Source: Quercus robur (lineage: Eukaryota > Streptophyta > Magnoliopsida > Fagales > Fagaceae). Taken from it: a stretch of 64,000 nucleotides of DNA. The notes beneath the pieces were generated by a model. It did not search any database. It worked only from the letters and a program-made list of their open reading frames with translations, and was not told the DNA's origin. This document shows, one piece after another, positions 39,180-49,703 of the stretch. Both the position numbers and the translations under genes were made by a program. The DNA lies in the NCBI RefSeq assembly GCF_932294415.1, contig NC_065541.1:52802290-52866289 (forward strand). The letters are read 5' to 3'. Each line of letters begins with the position of its first letter. Position 1 is the stretch's first letter.

Positions 39180-40414
39180 AGTTTATCAAAAATTTGGTAT
39201 CAACATGTTGAAAATTTGAGATGTCCTACTACGTCTGATTACAAATGGTACCAAGATGTTTTCCTTTCCAAAGTAATGCATCGGAAAGACTGTTTCAAGG
39301 CTTATTGGAAAGAAAAGTTTATTGACGGTTTGACTCCTATTTTTGCTCATAAGGTAAAACAAGAATTAATTGGTAAAAATGATTCTATTGATTATGATAA
39401 TTTGACTTATGGTGATATTTTAAGCACTATTAAAATCTTGGCATTAATATGTGCAATGATGAAAAACTATTAAAACACCAATTAAAAAATAAAAGAACAG
39501 CTAAATATAAAATGGGTAATTTCTGTGAATAATATGGTTTGCCCCTTATTGCTCCTTCCAGGCAAAAAGGGAAAAAACATGATAAAAGTCACAAAAATTA
39601 CAGCCATAAAAAACATAAAAGAAACAGAACCAACTTTGTTAAACCTAATGATTTTTATGCTAAAAAGAAACATGTTAAACAAAGATCAAGTAAAGGTAAA
39701 TGTTTTAACTGTGGTAAACCTGAACACTTTAGTAAAGACTGTAAAGAAAAACCTGGTAAGTTGAAAAACCTTTGGTACTATGGTATCATGTTTAAAAAAC
39801 TTGGTATCAACATGTGTAATGATGAAAAATTGTTAAAACACCAATTAAAGAATAAAAGAAAAGCTAAATATGAAATGGGAAATTTCTGTGAACAATATGG
39901 TTTGCCTCCTATTGCTCCTTCCAGGCAAAAAAGTAAAAAACATGATAAAAGCCATAAAAAATACAGAAATTACTTTGTTAAAACTAATGATTTCTGTGCT
40001 AAGAAGAAAAATGTTTCTAAAAGATATATTAAACAAAGATCTGGTAATGGTAAAGGTAAATGCTTTAACTGCGGTAAACCTGGACACTTCAGTAAAGACT
40101 ACAAGGAAAAACCTGGTAAGTTAAAAAACAAATTCAACATGTTAAATATTGATGATAAAGAGCAAGAAGAATTGTTCAGAATCCTTGAATCAAACAACTC
40201 GTCTGATTCTTTGGAAGATGATTTTTCTTCTTCATTTGATTCTTGCTATCAATCTGCTTATGATTCTTGTGATTCTCCTAATATTAAAATTGATTGTAGA
40301 GATTCTTGTTGCAATGTTGTTAAACCTGTTAATGCTCTCACCAAGAGTGAAGAAGATGAAAAATTAATAATTCAACTGATAAATCAAATTCAAAATCCTA
40401 AATTACAAAAATAA
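39180..40414 (+). pseudogene. Caulimovirid coat-protein region with duplicated zinc-knuckle block
   Basis: 39180-39473 resembles the part of a caulimovirid coat protein before the knuckle (YDNLTYGDILSTI). Then a block of about 335 bp occurs twice (39437-39769 and 39800-40130). The first copy holds CFNCGKPEHFSKDC, a complete CCHC knuckle, but has a TAA stop at about 39530. The second holds CFNCGKPGHFSKDY, in which the last Cys is Tyr. An acidic serine-rich region (SSDSLEDDFSSSFDSC) follows, to a stop at 40412. Known family members package viral DNA; this one is broken. Confidence 0.75.
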
Positions 40415-40417
40415 TAT

Positions 40418-40705
40418 TTGGATAAGTTTAAGAAAAATTTGATAAAAGATGAAACTGGTAAAAAACTAAAATCAACTATAAGCTTTGAAGAAACATTGGA
40501 AAGATTTAATAAAAAGAAATCCAAAGAATTAACTGTTAATGATCTCCAACATGAAATTAATATTGTTAAACAAGAGATAAATGAATTAAAACATGAATTT
40601 AAAAGCATAAAAAGTGATAACAATAATCTCAAACAAGAATTGATAATGTTAAAAATTGATAAAAATAAACAAGATGAGCACAACGATGGAGCTGAATCCA
40701 GTTAA
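40418..40705 (+). pseudogene. Coiled-coil segment of the caulimovirid copy
   Basis: A 95-codon frame has a strong heptad pattern (INIVKQEINELKHEFKSIKS, NNNLKQELIML). Its position after the coat-protein block and before the protease fits the caulimovirid polyprotein. It is separated from the upstream frame by a stop at 40412 and from the protease by a stop at 40703. Confidence 0.6.
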
Positions 40706-41030
40706 TATGCTCTTCTTTCTGATAAAGGTATTGTTGATGATCCTCAACTTGCTCTTGTTAATAAAATACTTCCTCCAAAATGGTTTACAAAAGTTAAAAT
40801 TGTTGTTTCTCCTAATTATCATTTTATTGTTGTTGCTATAATTGATTCTAGTGCGGATATGAACTGTATCCAAGAAGGATTGATTCCTTCAAAATATTTT
40901 GAAAAATCCATTGAAAAATTGGTTTCTGCTAATGGTTCCCAAATGAAGATCAAATATGAAGTGAATAATGCTCATGTTTGCCATGATAATGTCTGTTTCA
41001 AGATTCCTTCGGTTCTTGTTAAATATATAT
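40706..41030 (+). pseudogene. Aspartic protease fragment of the caulimovirid copy
   Basis: The reading VAIIDSSADMNCIQEGLIPS contains the retropepsin-type active-site region, with Asp-Ser-Ser in place of the usual Asp-Thr-Gly (family knowledge). It breaks off at a TA microsatellite (41027-41043), where the homology to the virus ends. The RT expected next is instead inverted upstream. Confidence 0.65.
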
Positions 41031-41043
41031 ATATATATATATA

Positions 41044-41281
41044 ATAAAATTTGATAATTACAATGAGAGTAAGTAAATTTGAAGCATGAATGTTTTCATT
41101 AGAAATATCAAGAAGTGCCAATAATTGAGCCTTAATGCGTCAACATCAACAATATTATTGAAATATCATTGTGGCATAAATGTAATGCTATTACTATAAT
41201 ACTTACGAAGTAAGCATGTACTTCTTTAGTGTGGGCACACAAATTTAATTACTTATAAGTATAGTAACACAAAAAATCTCG

Positions 41282-41320
<39 letters not shown>

Positions 41321-43148
41321 TGTTACCACTATATTTATGATTGGTGTTACTTTTTTTTTGAGATAATATATTATGATTGGTATACAATAAAAATAGTATT
41401 AGCAGTAAACTCATTTAAAAGTGATACTCATCAATCATGACTTATTACATCAACAAATTGTTTAAAAAAAATGTTGTGAAATTGTATCTCTACCATTACT
41501 TTTTTACACCATCAACAAAGGAATGGAGAGAGAAGAACCTCAATTCTAGGGTCATCCACCACTAAAATCTAGTCCTCTCCTTACACTTAATTTATTATTA
41601 TTTTTAATAGATGCCATAGAATTTCAACTTATGTCACTCGCAAATGATAATTGCTCTTTATCATTAGGCCTAAGACATTAATTGGTTTTTGGTATATGTG
41701 AAATTTGAATCTCATATTTCTTATTTGAACAAGAGACTTCACTAGTTCAACTAATCGAAATAGACCTTAGTTTATTTGTTTTGGGATAACTAATTTTGAT
41801 GTATTGTAAGTTGTTGTTGCTTGGTCTTGTCAAGTATATTAATATTGTGTCACTGAAAATGTCATCATCGACACAGTCCAAAAAGATCAATTATGGTATA
41901 TAATTCTTGAAGTTGATTATAAGTACAGTTCTTATTGCTACAATATTTCTTTCCCAATTTTCCGATCCTCCTCTCACAGGGCCTCCCTTCTATTTTTTAC
42001 TATCCTTTCCCTTTCATCTTTGCCCTCCACATATAGATTAAATTGTTGGTGTTGATCCCTGTTATATCAGCACCTTCCTGAAGTCTCTGGGGAGTAGTTA
42101 TAAGGCTAAAATCTACTGTTCAGGTATCACTTCCTCATTAATACGATCAGAGAGTTAGCTACAGAGCATTCAATGCGATGGTAGCAACTTTCTCTTAGAT
42201 ATTTCCCAGCTCCCATTTGTCCTGTATGTTCACAATGCATATTCTTATCAATAGAACTTCCTGGAACGTCACTCTGAATGATAGAACACACTTTCTGACC
42301 TCTACTTCGTTAGCAGAGGAGATACTCCTCCTCGGCATACGTCCTCCAGCCTTCACAATCATAGCTTGCTCGTGAAGTTCAAAGTCTTACATCTTCCTTA
42401 TTGTTGATTTGTCTTCAGACTACTGAGCCTTCTTGGACAAGCCCAAGGCCCAACATATATATTTTTGGGCCCCTTATCCCTACATATATAATTTAAATAC
42501 TATTGATATATAGTCATTCTTATATTTTGTTAACTCTTTAAAAAATCTTGTAAAAAATTTATTAGGTAGAAAATGTAAATTGTCCATATATATTTTTTAA
42601 TTTTTTTAATTAATCCTTAATTTTTGATATTGTAAAGCACTTTTTTTTCCTTATTTTTTTTTACTGTTAATTTATTCTAAACTCTTTGGTTTTTATACTT
42701 AGTAACTCACTTGGATGAATATTTACAATGTGGTCTCACATTTGGCTCCAAAATTAAGAAATAAAACTCTCTAAAAATAAATAACTTAGGACACATGGAG
42801 CAAAATTGGACTTCAATTGTAGAACCTAATTATATATATATATATATATATATATTGTCCACATGGAAACGCAATGACAGCAACCAACAAATGAACCATT
42901 GGCATGAATATCAAACTCAACCATGCACCCCTAAAACCAAAGGCACAAGTGACATGTAAATTGACCATATATATGTGTGTGTGTGTGGATCCCACATGAT
43001 AGAGTGAATGTTTTGATGTAGTTCTCACTTTGAACATCTTCGCATTCTTCAGTTAAAGAGAATGTATCTTATACATTGGATGTATGTATATACCTCTTTA
43101 TATAGTGTGGATACATACAATTGTAGGGCTTCAAGATCTGCGTCTCAT
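41044..43148. other. Intergenic region, partly LTR-like
   Basis: It contains a poly-T run (about 41286-41319), AT-rich DNA, and at about 41930-42484 a pyrimidine-rich stretch ending 'ggccccttatccctaca' that resembles a retroelement LTR end. No start or target duplication could be paired. From about 42980 a dispersed repeat begins ('ggatcccacatgatagagtg') that recurs at about 44245, 45495 and 48345-48660. Confidence 0.35.
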
Positions 43149-43156
43149 CACATATG

Positions 43157-43761
43157 CAGGGGCGGAGCTACGTTGGTGATTGGGGGGGCCAGTTTAAAAA
43201 AAAATTAGAGCAGGTAAAATTGCACTTGAACCATATTTCTAAGAACTGGCCCCCACATGAAAAATTATTTGCACCCCCCACCCCCCCCACACCCCCCCCA
43301 TATTAGTGTTCCTTCCAAACTTGCTTTTCATCTTTTAATATTTTCCCTCATTTATTATTAGTCTTTACTATTGAAACTCCTTCACATGTTAGACCATTGG
43401 CTTGATTAGAAATTTTACTTTTTCAATTCCCAAGCTTCAATATATTTTTCTTGATCTAGTTTGAGCTGATATTGCTCTTTATTGTACATTGTATTGCTCT
43501 ATGTTGTAAGTTGATATTGTTTTCCGCATTTGTTACTACTTGCTAGTAAATGTTGCTCTCTATTATTGAGTATACCTATTGCTATTTTTCCTTCTCTATT
43601 TTTTCTGCTCTATTTTGCTGTGGCCATTCTTTTGGCTTTGTATTCTTTCTTTTCTTTGCATAAAATTTATAATTTTGTCTCAAAAAAGAGTGCTAAGCTT
43701 ATTTGGAACTAGCAAAAATGACTTTAAGATCTTGAGAAGTACTAGAGTATTCTTCTCATGT

Positions 43762-43807
<46 letters not shown>

Positions 43808-44231
43808 ATAAACCAATCAATAAGCTTTATTCAAAATTTCATTTTTGGCTTCTATTCTACTCAAACAGCCAAATGTGAAAGCCATCTTGTATTTTTATAT
43901 ATAATTTAATATTGGTTTATAAGGATTTTGTTGTTTTTATTTTCTAAAAATATTATATCTTCTTATATATGTAGTTGTTATATTTATATTTAATTTCTTG
44001 AATGGTTTGAACTTATGGTTTGTTAAGAGGACTACAGAAACTTAGAAGGGAAAGTGAACTTAAGATACTTAATTGGTCATTTAGTTTTGTTAAGTGCTAA
44101 TAAGAACTGCATTGATTAAACTAATGCACAAAAACATATATGTAGTATTTTGAGTTTTTCTTGAATTGTGACTCACTACGAGATAGTTTAATCTCGGCCC
44201 CCTCAAATCAAAATTCCTAACTCCGCCCCTG
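43157..44231. mobile_element. hAT-type non-autonomous element, 1,075 bp, 8-bp TSD
   Basis: The ends are CAGGGGCGGAG and CTCCGCCCCTG, an 11-bp perfect terminal inverted repeat of the common plant hAT type. The flanks CACATATG (43149-43156) and CACATATA (44232-44239) are an 8-bp target duplication with one mismatch. The interior is AT-rich, includes a long poly-T (about 43767-43803), and has no transposase domain. Hydrophobic frames in it are poly-T artefacts. It is inserted in an older dispersed repeat that continues on both sides. Confidence 0.88.
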
Positions 44232-44239
44232 CACATATA

Positions 44240-45642
44240 AAACCCATAAATATGTGGATCTATGTGCTATGAGGGAGGGATTTAATGTAATCCATGATTA
44301 TTTTCCCTCACTTTTGAACAGTATCAGAAAGGAGTATTCTAGAAAATCCGATTTACAACTACCCATAACAAAGGGAAGTTTGTGATGCGGATAAATAAGG
44401 GTCATGGTCTGTTTTCCTTTCTTGGTTTGGTTGTTTATGTTTTTCCAATGTTTATCTTGTGAATAACTATAACTTGCAGTGTATTAAACCTTGAATTATG
44501 ATGATGCATTTGACTTAGAAGCTAACTATGAGATTTTCTTTCAGCAGAATAATTTCATAGATTAGTCAAACTAACAATATTGTTGAGTGGCTACCTTAAT
44601 GTTTACAGTTTACTATTGATGCATTGATAGATGAATAATCTAAATGTTATGAATGTAGTTGAACAGTGCCTCAAATATGTACTTATTCACATCCATTGAT
44701 CTCAAAAGCAAAGGAAGGAATGTCCATGATTAAATACCCATGTTTCACATCTAAATGTTAACGTATGCCTTTTAAATTATTTACTTAAAAAAGAAAATAA
44801 AAGTATAAAACATATATATCGTTCATCCAACACATATGCAATTTTAAATATTTGTATTGTGACACATACTTTTAAAATATATTCGGCTGTTATGACATAT
44901 CAAAATTTTAATTTTTTTTTAAGAGAAAACTGCTGTTACAGCTCTGTCCTTGGAAAAAAAAAATGATAATGTTAAAGAAAAGGTTAAGAAAAGCATTGAA
45001 ATTTTAGTTAATGAAAATCTTGCAACTTTAATGACTAAGTTAGTTAATGAAAATCTTGACCTATTGAAATTAGGTTACGAAAATCATTAATGACTAAGTT
45101 CATGCAATTTTATAGTCACCTAGCAATTTTATATTACTATGCCAAGTAACTCATCTTAGCGTTAAGGGTTTTGTAACTTAACTGACACTTTCTAGTATTT
45201 CTAACGAAGACATAGTAAGTTCAAATAAATCATCTCAGTATCAAGACTTCAAGAGCTTTATAATTTCCAACGAAAACGTCTAGGATTCAAATCCTCTCTC
45301 TCCCATTATAACTATCAAACTATCCCCTAACAAAAAAATAAAAATAATCTTGACTAGCTATACAGTTCAAAATTAATTCAGTGAAGCACTTTAATTACTA
45401 GACCAGTTAGAGTGGCTAATTTTGGAGGAGGTATCGCATCGAATAGTTCTATGAGACCCTAATGTCATAGTACTACCATATGACACCCATAAATATGTAG
45501 ATTCCACTTGATAGAGTGAGTGGTTTTAATCATCTTAGCCAATTAATTCAATGAAGCACTTGAGTAGACCAGTTAGAGGGGCTAATCTTGGAGGAGGTAT
45601 CACATCCTACAGATCTATGAGACCTTAATATCATAAAATGTG
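44240..45642. other. Intergenic region with a dispersed repeat and a local duplication
   Basis: The region is AT-rich. It holds the right half of the dispersed repeat broken by the hAT element (about 44240-44340) and a tandem duplication of about 100 bp (45370-45468 and 45541-45635) containing 'gaccagttagag.ggctaat' and 'ttggaggaggtatc.catc'. No gene is supported. Confidence 0.5.
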
Positions 45643-46020
45643 TGTTGAGGTACAAATTTTCGGGTCTTAATTTTACTAGCCCACTTACAAAAATATCCAT
45701 ATGGGCCCACACATTATTTTAAATCCACATAAATACTCCCCATATATATTACCCAAATATTCTCCATGTTATTGAGCCTTCACAAATACTCCATACCCAA
45801 GCCCATAAATTGCCTTGGGCCCTCTCACAGATACTACCCATACTATCCAACTTAGATTTTCCACAAATAATACTTATCACATTACTACCAAAATCGGGCC
45901 ACAAAATTACATTATCTCCACAAAAAACCCAAAATCATTTTACTTGTGGGCGAAGCCAAAAAGGGCCCAACAATACCATTTGCTAAACCTGTTGCTACAT
46001 GGCACCATTTACTAAGCTCG

Positions 46021-46176
46021 GTACGATCGGGCACCTTTAAAGCCCAGTACAATCTGGCATCTCTAAAGCCCGATACGATCTGGCATCTCTAAAGCCCAAT
46101 ATGATCCGACAACTCTAAAGTCCGATACGATCTGGTATCTCTAAAGCCCGTTACGACACGGCACTTCTACTAAGCC
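46021..46176. repeat. 26-bp tandem repeat inside the long LTR
   Basis: About six units of the type 'atacgatctggcatctctaa' plus agcccg, period 26 bp, vary at a few positions. They lie in the U3-like part of the LTR, where short repeats often mark promoter or enhancer sequence; a regulatory role is inference. Confidence 0.85.
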
Positions 46177-46210
46177 TGTTGCTACATGGCAATGTTTTTG
46201 CAAAATCTTA

Positions 46211-46400
46211 CAAAACCCAAATGCTAATTTGGCACTATTTTTTACAAAGCCCAAATGATAATTTGACACTATTTTCATAAAGCCTAAATGCTAATTTGAC
46301 ACTATTTTTACAAAACCCAAATGCTAATTTGGCACTATTTTACAAAACCCAAATCTATTTTGGTAATTATTTTACAAAGCCTAAAATAATATTTTGGCAA
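46211..46400. repeat. About 34-bp tandem repeat inside the long LTR
   Basis: Units of 'acaaaacccaaatgctaatt' followed by tggcactatttt recur five to six times with slight length changes. The array directly follows the 26-bp one, so two unrelated arrays lie side by side. Confidence 0.8.
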
Positions 46401-48029
46401 AAACAATTACTTTACACTCAAAATCCAAATGCTATTTTGGCACATATTTACAAAATGCAAGTATTATTTTTACACTTGTTTCTACGTATACCAAATCTCA
46501 CACTCATGGGAAATTTAAATATGCATCTCTCAAAAAATGTTTCTTTCACAAAATTTTATGGGAAGAATGCTTATTTTTCCATAATCAACTAACTACAAAA
46601 GCCCATGTATGTTACCCATGGCAAAACCATTCATTTTTGTAGGGATGACCAAGCCCAAAGGAAGCTTGACTACAAAGCCCAACTAGACCAGCCCAGCCCA
46701 CATACAAAATCTAGCAATTGAAAGCTTACATAAAGTAACCAGCCAAATCTCAGCACAAACAGCTGGAGCCTTTCCTATCAAGTCCCAACTTGTCTAAATC
46801 AAATCAGAAGAGGACACGTGTCTCTCAAGGGTTGAATCCTTCCTTCACAAGCTGAAATCCCATCATTCCTCATGTGACATAAAGCTGAGATGGATGTGAC
46901 AAAAAGTTGAAAAGCTTCAGCCAGCTGTCCCTTCTTTCCTCTCTAACCCAACCGGTCAAAAATCAAGAGCAGCCATTATTAGGCCATTAAAGCTCCTGAA
47001 GCAACATGAAATCAGCTCATTTTCATACTAAAAATATGTATTCTCTGGTTCATGGACCAAGCACATGAACCCCAAATGGGAAACTTAGGGAAATGTTGTT
47101 TGAGGGGCACCAAGGGGATCCCAGCAGAGTTCCCAACAAGGGTTTCAAGGTTGACACTTGGCTTGGGGTGGTCCATTCTGTCTTAGGGAACTCTGATTCT
47201 AGTAGTAGCATAACCAAGATCATTAGCCTAAAAGCATGCTCTAATCCCATCAACCAAGGCTAATCAACATTCAATATTAAGCTAGAATCCCAGCTGTTAT
47301 TGCCCAAAATAGCAAGAACCTTCTAAAAGTTGAGCTTACTACTCTTAGCTAAAATCCTAAGAACGATTCTCTAAAATTTTTCTGAAGATTGAGAAAGATT
47401 TAGCAAAGATTATTTGCTAATCACCCCCTAAAAACCCTGATATAAATGGAACTCTCCATTAATGCTTCAAGGGGACACTAAGACATACACCAGAAAAGAT
47501 TCTTCCTTAACCTCTCTACTTAAGCTTTCTCTAAGTTCTGAAAAAGTCTTTGAGTTCTTAGTTTCAAGCCTAGAAACTAAGTTCTCCAGCTCCTAGCTCA
47601 CATATACTTCTCATAACTCTACTCATAAACACCTACCTACTCCCAACAGAAAGCTCCAGTAGCCTTACTATACACTCTCACTCATTACTCATATTACTCA
47701 CAAATGACTTTCTCTGCCCACTACATACACTATATTCACGAGCATGCTATGGCACCCTAATGATCTTACTGCGCTAGCTGGGATCTCTCTCTCTCCATTC
47801 ATCTCACACTAAGTTTTCTCCATTATTTGTTACTATGAAACCCATGATATTTACTTATTCATTTACTATTAATGGTTATGATGTAACTGTTACCATAGAA
47901 TTTTTCCCTCATATTGTTGTATTAAAAGACTCCTCTTCAGAGCTAACAGATGATGAGTCCGAAAGTGTAGATATTTTCCTTAATCTGTGAAGTAGCTAAC
48001 AGCTAGAGATTTATCTTGTTTTGTCTTAC

Positions 48030-48120
48030 TTTACTGCTGGGCTATTTTCTACGGAAACACCTTACTGCTGGGTTGTTTTCTACAGAAACACTTTATTGTT
48101 AGGCTATTTCTTACAGTATG
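48030..48120. repeat. 31-bp tandem repeat, three copies, inside the long LTR
   Basis: 'cttactgctgggttgttttc' plus tacagaaacac occurs three times, the third copy diverged. It lies near the 3' end of the LTR. Confidence 0.8.
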
Positions 48121-48335
48121 TTTTTTAACCATGCTAACGTGTCAGTTGTAGGGATTGTTCATGGCTCACTCTTGTCAGTTCCAATCTAAGCCCAAGGCAT
48201 AAAATATGGTGGATTTCTTGGATCTTCACCGATAGCCTTTGGGTCATGCATCAAGTCCATCGTCGAGTTTCGATTTAGACCTCCAACCCAATATAAATCT
48301 TATTTGTTGGAAGGAAAACTTTTTCGCCCCCGACA

Positions 48336-49126
48336 ATGTGATACCCATTATTATGTGAATCCGACTTGGTAAAGTGAATGATTTTATTATGTTAGTTGGT
48401 CCATAAGATAATTTTCCCTCATTTTGAATATCGTCTCATATATGAGATACCCCATTAGTTTTTTTGATTAATAAAAATCCAATCATCTCCATAGTGTGAG
48501 AGAGAACATATTTCATATTTTGGATGTATGTACACCTCTCTATAAAAATGTGGGTTCCATACAACTATAAGATTGTTGCAAAGCCTTGTTCTCATTGTAT
48601 ATGGGCCCATAAATATGTGGATCCCACATATGGATGGAGTGATTTCATATAATTATTTAAGACAAAACTTAAGTACAGTACCTTAAGTACTGTTCCTTAG
48701 GTTTTCTTTTTAAGATTTGGCCATATGACTACTTAATTAAAAAATATACTTCCTTTTGAATAGCTCTATTTTGTTTCTCAAAAAAAAAAAAAAAATATAC
48801 TTCCATTCCATGAAGAAAAATTCACATAGTAGAATTTTAAAAGAAAAATTTTAAAAATAGCACCTAACTCTCGCCTAATTATCCGGAGGAGTAAAAAAAT
48901 ATACTATGTAGATAAATGAAGTGTGAGTTAGGGAAATTGGGAGTCTTCTTGATACGCACGCAATTTAAGAAGAGTGGAAATTACAAAACCAACGGGAAGC
49001 TTGTGGTACGTTGTCGTTTGGAGTTCGGAGTCCCTCTGCCGAGTCCTATATATAACACTTTCCCGCTAACTCTTAACTCTCTCGGTAAACCTTTATCTCT
49101 TTCGACAATCATGCTCCTATAGACTC

Positions 49127-49160
<34 letters not shown>

Positions 49161-49510
49161 TTCTTAAACCCGTACGGCCGTACCCACTTTCTGTTTCTAT
49201 TTTTCACTTAAGTTTTTAGCCGTTATTGTGTTTCCCAAAAAAAAAAAAAAAAATTTGAGAAAGCAAGAAACTCTTTGTTTTCATTCAAAACCATAACGTC
49301 TTCTTTGATCTTGCTTTCATCTCTTTTTCGTTTACTCTGTCATGTGTTTGACTGTTAAATAATTAATATTGAGGATCTCTTAATTGGTTGTGTTTAATAG
49401 TAAGGGTGTGGCTTAGAGTTCGAGTTTGATTTTTTTTTTTTTTTAAGGCTTTATTAAATTAAAAGTCTTTCTTTGTGGGGTCTTGGTTATATGTGTTAAC
49501 GTTAAAGATA
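48336..49510 (+). promoter_or_regulatory. Promoter and 5' UTR of the MYB3R gene, with dispersed repeat upstream
   Basis: 48340-48660 is a copy of the dispersed repeat ('aaatatgtggatcccacata'). The promoter proper follows: CCAACGGG at 48989-48996 contains the AACGG core of the MSA element, a TATA box (CTATATATAAC) lies at about 49046-49056, TTTCCCGC at 49059-49066 matches the E2F consensus TTTSSCGC, and a second AACGG core is on the minus strand at 49220-49224. A CT repeat (about 49125-49157) lies in the probable leader. Motifs are read directly; function is inferred. Confidence 0.55.
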
Positions 49511-49672
49511 ATGGAGGAAACTAGAGAATGTGATGATAAGAGGAAGGAGGGCATAGTTTCTACAAGTAGCAGATGTGGTAATGCCATTCTCAAGACAGTC
49601 TGTTTTCAAGGGTTAGTGTTTCTCTTTGTGTTCTATTTTATATTCTATTTTTAAATTGGATGTGTTGTAATA

Positions 49673-49703
<31 letters not shown>

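Larger units (their letters stand above)
37541..41030. mobile_element. Endogenous caulimovirid (pararetrovirus) copy, rearranged
   Basis: Three blocks lie together: a plus-strand fragment (37541-37879), an inverted RT-RNase H block (39178 to about 37873, minus), and a coat-protein/protease block (39180-41030, plus). All are AT-rich (lysine and asparagine codons) and unlike the flanks. The module set (CCHC knuckle, coiled coil, aspartic protease, RT with YIDD, RNase H) and the RT type point to Caulimoviridae, plant DNA viruses that integrate by chance. No integrase or LTR is seen. Stops, a frameshift and lost residues show an old, broken copy. Confidence 0.8.
45643..48335 (+). mobile_element. 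Long solo LTR, 2,693 bp, TSD ATGTG
   Basis: It begins TGTTGAGGTAC and ends CGCCCCCGACA, with perfect ATGTG on both sides (45638-45642 and 48336-48340). With it removed, the flanks join into a sequence parallel to the neighbouring copy at about 45455-45530, an internal empty site. It includes three separate tandem arrays: a 26-bp unit at 46021-46176, an about 34-bp unit at 46211-46400, and a 31-bp unit at 48030-48120. A TATA-like gatataaatgg lies at about 47439. No gag or pol is present. Very long LTRs occur in several Ty3/gypsy lineages; the lineage here is not assigned. Confidence 0.85.

Noticed and set aside
41930..42484. Possible further LTR ending CCCTACA
   Set aside because: No TG start and no matching target duplication could be found, so it is only mentioned as LTR-like.
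43530..43878. Membrane-protein-like Phe/Leu-rich frames
   Set aside because: They are produced by T-rich and poly-T sequence inside a hAT element.
47950..47985. Hammerhead-ribozyme-like 'gatgatgagtccgaaag'
   Set aside because: The core should read CTGATGA, but the first base is A, and there is no stem II hairpin between the two conserved boxes. A chance likeness.
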